A DNA stretch of 64,000 nucleotides. It comes from NORP23 sp050302475. GTDB taxonomy: Bacteria; Pseudomonadota; Alphaproteobacteria; Rhodobacterales; Rhodobacteraceae. Under the pieces are notes generated by a model that did not search any database, was not told the DNA's origin, and saw only the letters and a list, made by a program, of their open reading frames with translations. This document shows, one piece after another, positions 8,670 to 17,317 of this stretch. The position numbers were made by a program, and so were the translations under genes. Position 1 is the stretch's first letter. The number at the start of each line of letters is the position of its first letter. Location of the stretch: contig JBNLBF010000007.1 in the NCBI GenBank assembly GCA_050302475.1, positions 1 to 64,000 of the forward strand, written 5' to 3'.

Positions 8670-9572
8670 ATGCTCCGCAATATGCTCGCCCTGAAACGCC
8701 CCGCCAACGCCACACTGATGCGTGTTGATCCCGTAATCTGCACACCGTGGCCCCGCCACAATCGCGATTACCTGTCGTTGACCGCGGAAAACTGCGCTGA
8801 CCTGATAGAGGGGCTGATCGCGATGGGCCGGCAGGAATTCCCTGCCATTGTCCGGCGTATTCCCGCCACCAACCAATTCGAGATCATCTGTGGTGCCCGC
8901 CGTCACTGGGCGGTGACATGGCTGCGGGCCAATGGCCATCCCGATTTCAAATATTTCATTGATGTCCGCGACATGCCTGATGACGAAGCCTTCCGCCTCG
9001 CGGATATCGAGAACCGGGACCGTTCGGACCTGTCGGACTATGAACGTTCTGTCGATTATGCCGAAGCGCTGGAAATCTATTACGGCGGTTCGCAGAAACA
9101 GATGGCGGAGGCATTGCAGGTCCAGCCGAGATGGCTGTCCCGACAGCTGTCGCTGGCTGCACTTCCGGCTGACATTGTTGCAGCGTTTCCGACAATAACC
9201 GAAATCCGACAGGCCCATGCGCGGACCCTGCACCCTTTGCTGGCGGACCCGGACCGCCGGGCCCGAATACTGGAGGCCGCCGCGACTCTTGCCACCGAAC
9301 AGAAGGCACGGCGGTTTGAAGAGAAGAAACCGATCTCGACATCCGCCGTCTTTGCCGCGCTGAAAACCGCGGCTGGGGCAGCTGATCCAGCGAAACAAGT
9401 CTTTGCCCGCCAACCGGGCGCTAAGGGCATTACCTGTACGACAAAGCGTGGCAAGGTCATTCTGGAGTTCCCCGATGATATCTCGCGCTACGGCCTGAAT
9501 GTCGCCTTCAAGCGGTTCGCGACAGCACATTTCGGGGCGGCTGATCCAAAACAAGTCAGCGGTGACACGTAA
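8670..9572 (+). CDS. Orphan ParB/RepB-like partition-family protein
   Basis: A 300-residue protein. The N-terminal ParB nuclease-like fold has the signature GARRHWAVTWL; a helix-turn-helix region follows (YGGSQKQMAEALQVQPRWLSRQLSLAALP). ATG 8670 is chosen because AAAGGAAG lies just upstream; in-frame starts at 8616 and 8550 have poorer sites. There is no parA or replication gene nearby, so it is an orphan and more likely a DNA-binding regulator or nucleotide-dependent switch (ParB proteins bind CTP) than a plasmid partition gene. It sits between the ATP-grasp pair and the carrier-thioesterase gene. Confidence 0.75.
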   Translation: MLRNMLALKRPANATLMRVDPVICTPWPRHNRDYLSLTAENCADLIEGLIAMGRQEFPAIVRRIPATNQFEIICGARRHWAVTWLRANGHPDFKYFIDVRDMPDDEAFRLADIENRDRSDLSDYERSVDYAEALEIYYGGSQKQMAEALQVQPRWLSRQLSLAALPADIVAAFPTITEIRQAHARTLHPLLADPDRRARILEAAATLATEQKARRFEEKKPISTSAVFAALKTAAGAADPAKQVFARQPGAKGITCTTKRGKVILEFPDDISRYGLNVAFKRFATAHFGAADPKQVSGDT

Positions 9573-9645
9573 AGCCCGGCCTATTGTCATAATGTTGCAA
9601 ATTGCATACGGGTAGAGGAGAGTGGCTTAAACGTGGTTAGTGTAT

Positions 9646-10662
9646 ATGAAACGGTGGCAGCAACTTTCCTTTGACGATACGTTAACGATTGTACTGGGCC
9701 TGTTCAGACAGGAACTGGACCAGAGCACCATCGGACCGGAAGATGATTTCTTCGACCTCGGGGGCGACTCCCTAATGGCAACGTCCCTGATCACCGCCAT
9801 CAACGCGGAATTTGATTGCCATTACGTTGTTTCCAATATCATGGACACCCCAACGCCCGCTGCATTTGCCCGGGAGCTTTCGGACGGAAAAATCCCGGGT
9901 GATCTGGTCCGATCCGTTCCGGGATGCACAGGGACCGAGCCGATGCTCTATATTCACGGCGGGTATGGAGACAATTTCCAGTTCCGCTACTTTGGTGAAG
10001 ACATGCGGCGACGCTGGAACATCGCAAGCATTCGTGCGCAGGGTGCGATAGAGGGGGAGGTCCCGCACCAGACCCTTGATGCGCTGGTTACCGACTATAT
10101 AACCCAGATCAAGAACCATTTCGGCGGCTATCCGTCGGTCTTTACTGCGAACTGCATGGGGACGTTTCTGGGGATGGAAATTGCGGCCCGAATGTATCGC
10201 GAGACCGGGAATCGCGTAACGATCGTCGCGATAGACCCGCCCGGAGAATTTCTGGAGATGGCCGCCACCGATAAACCTTTCGAACCCGGTCTGTTTGACA
10301 AGCTTGGATACGCTTTCCACAAGGCGCTGAATGCCGGGTTGCAAAAGATCGGAAAAGGATCGACCCAACTTGCCGCCAAAGCCCGTCGAAAGATGATCGT
10401 TTTCACCATTTCAAAGCTTGCCAAACAGGCATATCCCGATGCGTTTCCCTGCAATATCCTAATATTCACCGGACGCGATCATATCGATGATGCCTTGCCG
10501 AGTTTTCAAAAATGGGCGAGCAAGGATACCATCATTCGCGGCGTTCCGCTGGACAGTCGTCACCGTCAGCTTCACGCGCATAACAAAGAGCAGATTGACC
10601 GGGATATCATCGGCTTTATTGCCGAGATGCAGGCCCGGAATCTTTACGAGAGGGTTGCGTAA
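9646..10662 (+). CDS. Free-standing carrier protein-thioesterase fusion, copy 1
   Basis: A 338-residue two-domain protein. Residues about 8-80 are a peptidyl/acyl carrier domain with the phosphopantetheine site DDFFDLGGDSLMA (Ser42). Residues about 95-330 are a type I thioesterase fold, with HGGYGDN as the oxyanion region, the nucleophile motif ANCMGT (Cys170, where most relatives have Ser) and a C-terminal SRHRQLH that could supply the histidine. ATG 9646 is preferred because the paralog at 59295-60323 then aligns exactly (Ser42 and Cys170 in both). A stand-alone AMP-forming ligase follows directly. There is no condensation domain, so it is not a complete NRPS. Confidence 0.8.
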   Translation: MKRWQQLSFDDTLTIVLGLFRQELDQSTIGPEDDFFDLGGDSLMATSLITAINAEFDCHYVVSNIMDTPTPAAFARELSDGKIPGDLVRSVPGCTGTEPMLYIHGGYGDNFQFRYFGEDMRRRWNIASIRAQGAIEGEVPHQTLDALVTDYITQIKNHFGGYPSVFTANCMGTFLGMEIAARMYRETGNRVTIVAIDPPGEFLEMAATDKPFEPGLFDKLGYAFHKALNAGLQKIGKGSTQLAAKARRKMIVFTISKLAKQAYPDAFPCNILIFTGRDHIDDALPSFQKWASKDTIIRGVPLDSRHRQLHAHNKEQIDRDIIGFIAEMQARNLYERVA

Positions 10663-12114
10663 ATGTTTGCTGAAAAACTGATTGGCGCGCTTACGACGTT
10701 TTCCGACAAAGTTCTGATGTCTGATCAGAAAACCAGTTTGACGGGATCAGATATCAATCGAATGTCATATGGGATCGCCCGACATCTGACATCTGTCGGA
10801 GTTGTGCCCGGAACCCGTATTGGTATCGCCAACCGCGATCAGATCGCCTCTTTCCTGTGCTTCATCGCGGCGATCCGGATCGGGGCAGTCCCGGGATTTA
10901 TCGATTTCCGTTTCAAACCCGATATGAAAGCCCAGCTGATTGATCGGTTCGGGCTGTCCCTGATGCTGGATGCCAGCGCCAAATTGGACTATCATGCCAA
11001 TGCTTTGCGGTTCGATCCAGCCTGGATGACTGAGGCTGTGGAAGATCCTGATCCCGAAGAACAACTGCCGGAAGAAAGCGCGTATCTTCTGGTATCGTCC
11101 GGTACTACCGGGATGCCGAAAGCCTATGTTCAGAGCGAGGCAAATTTGCAGGCGCGCCTGTTTGGGCGCTTTGAGCTGAACATTGCAGATCACAATACTC
11201 TACTAATCGCGTCGCCGTTATCGTTTGCTGCGACGCATAGTCAGCTGATGACCGGATTTATAGGTGGTTTGCATATTCGGTTCTTTCCCATAATGCATTC
11301 CCCGGCGCAACTGGCTGAGGCACTGGCGGACAAGGATGTTACCTATACCTATATGCCGCCGCCGATCCTGTTCAGGCTTTTGGAAGAGGTCGGCGACCGG
11401 GACACCCCGGCCTTTCCCAATATCAAGCACCTGAAAACCGGAGGCGATAATGTCCCCCCTGATCTGGCACAGAGCAGTTATCGAAAGCTTTCGCCGCATT
11501 TGCGGGTAACTTTTGGGTCCAGCTCTGCCGGGAAAATCGCCATTCTGGAGGGAGAGGCGATTTTTACCCACGCGGACTCCGCCGGAAAAGTGTTCGAGGG
11601 CGGGCATATCGAAGTGCTCGATCCTGTCACCCGTGAACCGCTTCCGGTCGGGCAGGAGGGACTGCTCAGGATGCACTCACCGGAAGTGGTCTGGGAAATC
11701 ATCGGCGGAGAAAACAGTGACGAACAGGCCGGTCCCGGGTGGTGCATCACCGGCGATGTCGGCTATGTCACCGAGGATAATTATGTCTATGTCACCGGGC
11801 GTCTTGGTGATGTTGTCATGCGCGGCGGCGTGTCTGTGTCCCCTGTCGATGTCGAAAACAAACTGAGAGCCATCCCCGGCGTGGAAGATATTGCCGTTTC
11901 GTCGATCCCCGATCCGCGGCTCGGGCAAGAGCTGGTTGCGCTGTTTATTGCGCCGGGGCTAAGCGAGGCGGAGCTGAGATCCGAAATCATGACGCGAGTA
12001 GACCAGGACAAACGTCCACGCATAATACACCTGGTTGATAAGCTGCCTTATACGCCAAATGGAAAACTGGACCGCAAAGCGATCCGGGCCGACCTCCAGT
12101 CACAGATAGACTAA
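10663..12114 (+). CDS. AMP-forming acyl/amino acid ligase (stand-alone adenylation protein)
   Basis: A 483-residue ANL-superfamily enzyme. Core motifs: SSGTTGMPKA (ATP binding, about residues 144-153), TGDVG, GRLGDVVMRGGVSVSPVDVE (hinge) and the C-terminal PNGKLDRKA with the catalytic lysine. It adenylates a carboxylic or amino acid and should load it onto the phosphopantetheine arm of the carrier encoded just upstream, whose stop abuts this start. The substrate pocket cannot be read with confidence. The protein is shorter than typical fatty acyl-CoA ligases and closer in size to stand-alone NRPS adenylation enzymes. Confidence 0.85.
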   Translation: MFAEKLIGALTTFSDKVLMSDQKTSLTGSDINRMSYGIARHLTSVGVVPGTRIGIANRDQIASFLCFIAAIRIGAVPGFIDFRFKPDMKAQLIDRFGLSLMLDASAKLDYHANALRFDPAWMTEAVEDPDPEEQLPEESAYLLVSSGTTGMPKAYVQSEANLQARLFGRFELNIADHNTLLIASPLSFAATHSQLMTGFIGGLHIRFFPIMHSPAQLAEALADKDVTYTYMPPPILFRLLEEVGDRDTPAFPNIKHLKTGGDNVPPDLAQSSYRKLSPHLRVTFGSSSAGKIAILEGEAIFTHADSAGKVFEGGHIEVLDPVTREPLPVGQEGLLRMHSPEVVWEIIGGENSDEQAGPGWCITGDVGYVTEDNYVYVTGRLGDVVMRGGVSVSPVDVENKLRAIPGVEDIAVSSIPDPRLGQELVALFIAPGLSEAELRSEIMTRVDQDKRPRIIHLVDKLPYTPNGKLDRKAIRADLQSQID

Positions 12115-12190
12115 GGGCGAATGCTGGATCACACTCTTGTGCAGCGAAACGCTTCAAAGCATGGTATTATTCCCGAAAAAGGACTTTATC

Positions 12191-13051
12191 ATGCTAATTC
12201 GGACCATCCTGTTTTCATTGTTATCAACCACCAGCGCGATTGCGCAATCGCAGCCATTTGCAGCGTTTGATACGGCCTCGGAGCCGGTGCTGAACGATCC
12301 ACATGATCTGACCTTCGGGCCGGACGGAATGCTGTATATCGCTGACAAGTTCGGAAATCGCGTGGTGGTGATGGACCCTGACACGCTGGAGGTGGTCCGC
12401 ATCATTGCCGAGGGGTCGCTGCCTGTTGTGCATGACGTGATGTTTGATGCAAATGGCCATATGGTTGTGGCAGTGACCGGGCTGAATACGATGGCGGTCC
12501 TTGATATCAGCGAGCCGACACCTGCGGTTGTCGCCAGCTACCCCGCCTCGCGGACCGAGGGCGGAATGATCCATTCTAATGGCACCGCGTATGTCATGGC
12601 CAGCGGCACCGGCCGGTTGATCGCCTTTCAGGGGGATCGGGTTGTTGCGCTCGCCAGCAACCTGCCCGGCGCGCATGACGTGATGGAAGACGGGTCGGGC
12701 AATATTTGGGTTGCCAACACCGGCGGGGCTAGTGTGATGCAGTTTGACCCGGAGCTGAATCTGTTGCTGACGCTGAGTGGTCCCGAATTCGGCTTCGTCG
12801 GCCCGCGCTATCTGGATATTGACGAGCTGGGTCGGCTGGTGGTCGCCGATCAGGACGCCCATCGCATCCTGCTGATTGACCCAACCCGCCCCGTCGGCGA
12901 GCGCCTGGTTGGCGTTCTTGGGGATGGTTCCCCGGGCGAAGGTCCCAACAAATTCGACGATCCCGAAGGAGTGGCGGTGCAAGGCCACCGGTATTTCATC
13001 TCCGACAGTGACAATAACCGGATTGTTCGCTACGTGGTGCTGACGAACTGA
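12191..13051 (+). CDS. Secreted NHL/SMP-30-like beta-propeller protein
   Basis: A 286-residue protein with an N-terminal signal peptide (hydrophobic stretch, cleavage probably after AIAQ) and repeated blades of the kind PHDLTFGPDGMLYIADKFGNRVVVMD and PEGVAVQGHRYFISDSDNNRIVRY, typical of NHL or SMP-30-like propellers. ATG 12191 has AAAAGGAC at a good distance, and the signal peptide begins there; an upstream in-frame start is less likely. It follows the ligase by about 76 bases and may be part of the same transcript. Such propellers bind partners or hydrolyse lactones; nothing here decides which. Confidence 0.75.
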   Translation: MLIRTILFSLLSTTSAIAQSQPFAAFDTASEPVLNDPHDLTFGPDGMLYIADKFGNRVVVMDPDTLEVVRIIAEGSLPVVHDVMFDANGHMVVAVTGLNTMAVLDISEPTPAVVASYPASRTEGGMIHSNGTAYVMASGTGRLIAFQGDRVVALASNLPGAHDVMEDGSGNIWVANTGGASVMQFDPELNLLLTLSGPEFGFVGPRYLDIDELGRLVVADQDAHRILLIDPTRPVGERLVGVLGDGSPGEGPNKFDDPEGVAVQGHRYFISDSDNNRIVRYVVLTN

Positions 13052-13107
13052 GTGGTGCGAAATCTTCTGAACCGCGACAGGCTGTGGCGAAAAAGGTGGC
13101 CGTTCCC

Positions 13108-13770
13108 ATGAAAATCGTGATCCTTCCCGGCCTGAACGGGACCGATGACTTCCTCGGTCCGTTTTGCAGTGAATTGCACGGCGTAGAGGTGGAGGTAATC
13201 GAATATCCTGACGAGGTTGTCAGCTATGAGGACGCGGTGATTCATGTCCGCTCCCGGCTTCCTAATGCACCACATATTTTACTTGCGGAATCCTTTTCCG
13301 GTCCGGTGGCTGGTCGGATTGCTGCTGATCCGCCCCAATCCCTGCGGGCAGTTATTTATATAGCGTCGTTTCTGCGCAAACCACGCCACGTTCCCGCTTT
13401 TATGGTAATGTTACTCTATCTGTTGCCCATGCGATCAGGATTGGGACTACGAGTGGCAGACTGGCTGACGATGGGGCGTTGGTCGCGGTCGGACTTCGTG
13501 ATCAGCTTCCGGGCGTTGTTACGAAAAATGCCACGGAAAACAATTATAGATCGTTTGCGTGCAGTGTTGTCGTTACCGGACGAGCTTCCGACCACGGATT
13601 TACCGACAATGTACCTACGTCCGCGACAGGATAGGCTGATCCCGAAACAGGTATTGCAGGATTTTACGCGGGTCAAAGAGTTGGACGGACCGCATTTCTT
13701 ATTGCAGGCATGCCCCAAAGAGGCAGCCACCGCTATTCGCGAAGCTCTGCCCGGCCTCTCAGAGAGATAA
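13108..13770 (+). CDS. Alpha/beta hydrolase
   Basis: A 220-residue alpha/beta hydrolase with an N-terminal oxyanion-type strand (IVILPGLNGTDDFLGPF), a nucleophile elbow AESFSGP (Ser in G/A-x-S-x-G) and a late GPHFLLQ histidine. It is shorter than usual (about 250-280 residues) but no key element seems missing. ATG 13108 has AAGGTGG eight to nine bases upstream; GTG 13084 is an alternative. It follows the beta-propeller gene by 56 bases on the same strand. Substrate unknown; a role in releasing the product of the neighbouring ligase-carrier pair is possible but unproven. Confidence 0.75.
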   Translation: MKIVILPGLNGTDDFLGPFCSELHGVEVEVIEYPDEVVSYEDAVIHVRSRLPNAPHILLAESFSGPVAGRIAADPPQSLRAVIYIASFLRKPRHVPAFMVMLLYLLPMRSGLGLRVADWLTMGRWSRSDFVISFRALLRKMPRKTIIDRLRAVLSLPDELPTTDLPTMYLRPRQDRLIPKQVLQDFTRVKELDGPHFLLQACPKEAATAIREALPGLSER

Positions 13771-13834
13771 CCGCTCTTTTCGGGTTGCGTGACGTGACCG
13801 GTCGAGTAGGCTGCCCTCGACAGGAGGGCGGCTT

Positions 13835-14620
13835 ATGGCTTTTACCGTTTGCACTTGGAATATCAACTCGGTCCGGCTGCGCGAACCGATTGTGCTGAAA
13901 CTGCTGGAGGAAGAAGCGCCGGATGTTTTGTGTCTGCAGGAATGCAAGGCGCTGGCGGAACAGATCCCGACGGAAAACTTTGCGGCGCTGGGCTATCAGC
14001 TGATCGCGCGGGGGCAGAAATCCTATAATGGCGTGGCGATCCTGTCGCGGTTGCCGATGGAAGATGTCGGGCATAGGGACTTTTGCGAAAAAGGGGATGC
14101 GCGTCACGTGGCCGGACGGCTGGAAAATGGCGTGACGATCCACAATTTCTATGTCCCGGCAGGTGGTGACGAACCGGATCGCACGGTGAATGAGAAATTC
14201 GGCCATAAGCTGGATTTCCTGACCGAGATGCGGGACTGGTTTGCCACCGACAAACCGGAGAAATCCATCATGGTCGGCGATCTGAACATCGCCCCACGCG
14301 AGGATGATGTCTGGAGCCATAAGCAGTTGCTGAAGGTGGTTTCTCATACCCCGATCGAGGTCGAGCATCTTGCCGATACGCAGGCGGCGGGGGATTGGGT
14401 GGATATCACCCGGCAGGATATCCCCGAGGGGCAGCTTTACAGCTGGTGGTCCTATCGGGCGCGGGACTGGGATGCGGCAGATAAGGGGCGGCGGCTGGAT
14501 CATGTCTGGGCGACGAAAGATATTTCCAATGCCGGGCACGCCAGCCGCGTACTGCGCGGGGCACGCGGATGGGAGAAACCATCCGATCATGCGCCGGTCT
14601 TCGCGACATTTGATATTTAG
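13835..14620 (+). CDS. xthA: Exodeoxyribonuclease III (AP endonuclease)
   Basis: A 261-residue member of the exonuclease/endonuclease/phosphatase fold. Metal and catalytic motifs are in order: WNINSVR, LQECKA, the central GDLNIAP, RRLDHVW and SDHAPV. It cuts DNA at abasic sites and trims 3' blocked ends during base excision repair. Standard family length. The start has AGGAGGGCG upstream. It converges on the serine hydrolase gene at 14699, with a 78-base gap that shows no clear terminator. Confidence 0.93.
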   Translation: MAFTVCTWNINSVRLREPIVLKLLEEEAPDVLCLQECKALAEQIPTENFAALGYQLIARGQKSYNGVAILSRLPMEDVGHRDFCEKGDARHVAGRLENGVTIHNFYVPAGGDEPDRTVNEKFGHKLDFLTEMRDWFATDKPEKSIMVGDLNIAPREDDVWSHKQLLKVVSHTPIEVEHLADTQAAGDWVDITRQDIPEGQLYSWWSYRARDWDAADKGRRLDHVWATKDISNAGHASRVLRGARGWEKPSDHAPVFATFDI

Positions 14621-14698
14621 GGCGCGCTGAATTCGCCTGTAATCAAAGCGATGCCGCCCTGCGAGTGCCTGACCTTTCGTGGATTACGCGCTCTGTGC

Positions 14699-15862
14699 TT
14701 ATTTCAAAACCTCTACCACCTCGCGGAAAAACCGCAGGTTTTGTTCATAAGAGCCCGGCTCCCTGAAAGCCCGGTCAGCAGAATTAATTGCGATCACCAC
14801 GCCCTCCGGCTGATTGATATAGATATACTGGCCGTAAATGCCGCGGGCGAAAAATTCGCCCTCGCTTGCGTCGGCGGGCACCCACCATTGCATCCCATAG
14901 TCGATGACAATGGGCGTATTGGGGGCTGACGGACTCGTGCTGCGCGCAACCCAGTCCGCGGGTACAATCTGCACCCCGTTCAACCACCCGCCATTCAGAA
15001 TCATCTGGCCAAATCGGGCATAATCGCGGGTGCGGACATTCAAACCCCCCAGCACAAAGGCGACGCCATAGCCGTCGGTGACGTAGTAGGGGTCGGCCTC
15101 CACCCCCAGCGGGGTCAGCAGCTTTTCGGCCAACAGATCAGGGATAGACCGCCCCGTTGCCCCGCGGATCACCATGCCGAGGATATGCGTATCAATCGAC
15201 ACGTAACGCCATTGGCTGCCGGGGTCGCTGTCGCGTTCGGTCAGACCCTCGGCAAAGCCATCCATTGACCCGCCCAGCCCAATCACCCGGCCCATTTTGT
15301 TAATGTCGGAATTAAAATCGAGGTAATCCTCGTTAAACACCACGCCACTGGCCATGTTCAGGACATTGCGGATGGAGGCCCTGTCATAGGCCGTGCCCTT
15401 CAGCGAGGGCGCGTATGTCGTGACCGGATCGTCGATACTGTCAATCGCGCCTTCGGCTAGGACAATCCCCATCAGCGCCGATAGGTAACTTTTGGCGACC
15501 GACCAACTGATGCGCAGATCCTCGGGGCTGGTGCCAAGATAGTAATCTTCAAACGCCACCTTCCCGTCTTTCAGCACCACCATTGCTGTCACGCTACGGT
15601 CGGTGACGAAACTGTCTAGGCTGTCGGGCATATCACGCGGCGCTACCGGCAGCGGTGCGGGGGCACCATTCGGGACGTCCATAACCACCGTGTGGAACAT
15701 CGTGTCCATGGAGGAGAAATTGTTAACAATCTTTTCCGCCGAAAACATCGAATTCACAGCCAACAGGCGGTTGATATCCTCCCACCGCCAGATCGCCAGA
15801 CCTGCGATGACGATCAACAGGGCAATGATGATCCGCCCGGTCCATTTCAGAAACTTCCTCAT
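14699..15862 (-). CDS. Membrane-anchored serine hydrolase, beta-lactamase family
   Basis: A 387-residue protein with an N-terminal membrane anchor (about residues 8-26) and a class C beta-lactamase/penicillin-binding domain outside it. The nucleophile motif S-x-x-K is SVAK (Ser121, Lys124), and YVS at about 215 matches the Y-x-N/S position. These proteins act as esterases, peptidases or amidases in the periplasm. The gene overlaps the upstream GntR regulator by ATGA, so the regulator probably controls it. The family is sure, the substrate is not. Confidence 0.85.
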   Translation of the reverse strand: MRKFLKWTGRIIIALLIVIAGLAIWRWEDINRLLAVNSMFSAEKIVNNFSSMDTMFHTVVMDVPNGAPAPLPVAPRDMPDSLDSFVTDRSVTAMVVLKDGKVAFEDYYLGTSPEDLRISWSVAKSYLSALMGIVLAEGAIDSIDDPVTTYAPSLKGTAYDRASIRNVLNMASGVVFNEDYLDFNSDINKMGRVIGLGGSMDGFAEGLTERDSDPGSQWRYVSIDTHILGMVIRGATGRSIPDLLAEKLLTPLGVEADPYYVTDGYGVAFVLGGLNVRTRDYARFGQMILNGGWLNGVQIVPADWVARSTSPSAPNTPIVIDYGMQWWVPADASEGEFFARGIYGQYIYINQPEGVVIAINSADRAFREPGSYEQNLRFFREVVEVLK

Positions 15863-16494
15863 GTCAGAAGCATCCGCAAACCGCTGGTCACGTCGGACCG
15901 AATGGCGAGGCGCAGCCCCGGTTCATCCCCCGCGCGAAGGGTTTGCAATATCGTCTGGTGCTTTTCCGCTGCACGTTTGAAGGGCAATTGCCGGTAAAGC
16001 GAGCGCATGGTCGGGCCGGATTGCAGCCAGACGGTTTCGATCAGCGCCAGCATCGCCGGGCTTTGGGCGCGCAGATACAGCGTGCGGTGGAATTCCATGT
16101 TCGTGCGCACATAGCCAACCGCATCCCCCTTGGCGATGGTTTGGGCGATGGAGTGATTGATCACTTCCAGCCGGTCGATCAGGGCGAAATGGGCGCGTGG
16201 CAGGGCCCGCGCGGCGAGCTCGGGTTCCAGAAGCGAACGGATGGAGGCGAGTTCCTCTATCCGTTCATTGGACAGGTTCGGTACCACGATCCGCCCTGTC
16301 GACGTATAGCTGAGCGCCCCTTCGGCGACCAGACGCCGGACAGCTTCGCGCGCCGGTGTCATGGAGGTGTGAAATTTCTGCCCGATCCCCCGGAGTGTCA
16401 GAGAATCCCCCGGCTCCATTTCCCCCGACATGACACGGTTGCGGAGCGTCCGGTAGACATGTTCATTTGCGGGTTCGGCACGGTCCTGATCCAT
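15859..16494 (-). CDS. GntR-family transcriptional regulator, FCD type
   Basis: A 211-residue regulator. The N-terminal winged helix (VYRTLRNRVMSGEMEPGDSLT...MTPAREAVRRLVAEG) is of GntR type; the C-terminal all-helical FCD ligand domain covers about residues 80-205, with histidines (FHRTLY, KHQTIL) placed to bind a metal as in many FCD proteins. The ATG lies only six bases from a perfect 16-bp palindrome (16500-16515), a likely operator for autoregulation. It overlaps the serine hydrolase gene, which is probably its target. The ligand is unknown, probably a small carboxylate. Confidence 0.88.
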   Translation of the reverse strand: MDQDRAEPANEHVYRTLRNRVMSGEMEPGDSLTLRGIGQKFHTSMTPAREAVRRLVAEGALSYTSTGRIVVPNLSNERIEELASIRSLLEPELAARALPRAHFALIDRLEVINHSIAQTIAKGDAVGYVRTNMEFHRTLYLRAQSPAMLALIETVWLQSGPTMRSLYRQLPFKRAAEKHQTILQTLRAGDEPGLRLAIRSDVTSGLRMLLT

Positions 16495-16499
16495 GCTGT

Positions 16500-16515
16500 A
16501 TTTGTGATCACAAAT
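16500..16515. promoter_or_regulatory. Palindromic operator upstream of the GntR regulator gene
   Basis: ATTTGTGATCACAAAT is a perfect 16-bp palindrome six bases from the regulator's start codon. FCD-type GntR proteins often bind TTGTnnnnACAA-like palindromes, so this is a strong candidate autoregulatory site. Binding is inferred. Confidence 0.6.
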
Positions 16516-16524
16516 CTGTACCGG

Positions 16525-17196
16525 TCAAGAGGTAAAGTCGATAGCATGCAACGTTCCGCCATGGGTGCGAAGCCATTTCCGATGCTGGTCATAGTCGGGC
16601 ATCAGGCCTTCGACCACCTGCCAGAAAGCGGCGGAGTGGTTCATTTCCACCAGGTGCGCAACCTCGTGCGCGACGACATAATCGAGCACCACGGGCGGTG
16701 CCATGATCAACCGCCAGGAAAACATCAGATTGCCATCCTGCGAGCAGGATCCCCAGCGGGACCGCGTGTCGCACAGAGTCAGGCGGTTGACCTGCCGTCC
16801 CAACCGGGTTGCATAACCATCAGCCAGCGGTGCAATGGCGTTGCGTGCCTCCAACTTCAACAAAGCCTGAAGGCGGGCGCCGGGATTTTTCGCGGGCAGT
16901 TCGATTTGTTGCCCGGTGATACGCGGTCGCTTCCCTTCAACCAACTCGTACGGAATGCCGCGAAAGGGGATAGCGCCGCCGATCTCTGTCCGTTGTCGAT
17001 CAGGGCGTGCGGCGATCTGTTTGCGCAGCCACCCTTCCTGCGTATCCAGAAATGATTGCGCCTTACGCTCGCTGACCCGTAACGGCACAGTCAGCGTGGC
17101 AATCCCGTCAATTCGCGACAGGCGCAAGGTCAGCCGCCGTGCCCTTGCGGAGCGACGCAATCGGACCGAAATAGGGGGTGTGCCGACAGTTAACAT
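16525..17196 (-). CDS. YgjP-type metal-dependent hydrolase (DUF45/M48-like)
   Basis: About 223 residues. The zinc-binding HExxH is seen as HEVAHLVEMNHS, with the family signature CDTRSRWGSCS before it and MPDYDQHRKWL after it. Proteins of the YgjP/SprT-like group are annotated as metallopeptidases; E. coli YgjP has been reported as a nucleotide pyrophosphatase. ATG 17196 begins the conserved part, and an in-frame start at 17289 would add a poorly conserved 31-residue tail. It lies upstream of the GntR gene on the same strand and points away from the FYDLN gene. Confidence 0.85.
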   Translation of the reverse strand: MLTVGTPPISVRLRRSARARRLTLRLSRIDGIATLTVPLRVSERKAQSFLDTQEGWLRKQIAARPDRQRTEIGGAIPFRGIPYELVEGKRPRITGQQIELPAKNPGARLQALLKLEARNAIAPLADGYATRLGRQVNRLTLCDTRSRWGSCSQDGNLMFSWRLIMAPPVVLDYVVAHEVAHLVEMNHSAAFWQVVEGLMPDYDQHRKWLRTHGGTLHAIDFTS

Positions 17197-17317
17197 AGGT
17201 TCGGAATAAACTGCACGGGGACTGCCCTCAAGCGCAATGTCGCAAAGGCTTTGACAATCCCCCGTTCCTTGTGGCAGTTGGCACGACAAATTGTCCGAAA
17301 TGATTCAGGGGATACCA

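Noticed and set aside
9646..12114. A complete non-ribosomal peptide synthetase
   Set aside because: There is no condensation domain, and adenylation and carrier domains are on separate proteins. It is at most a minimal activation and transfer pair.
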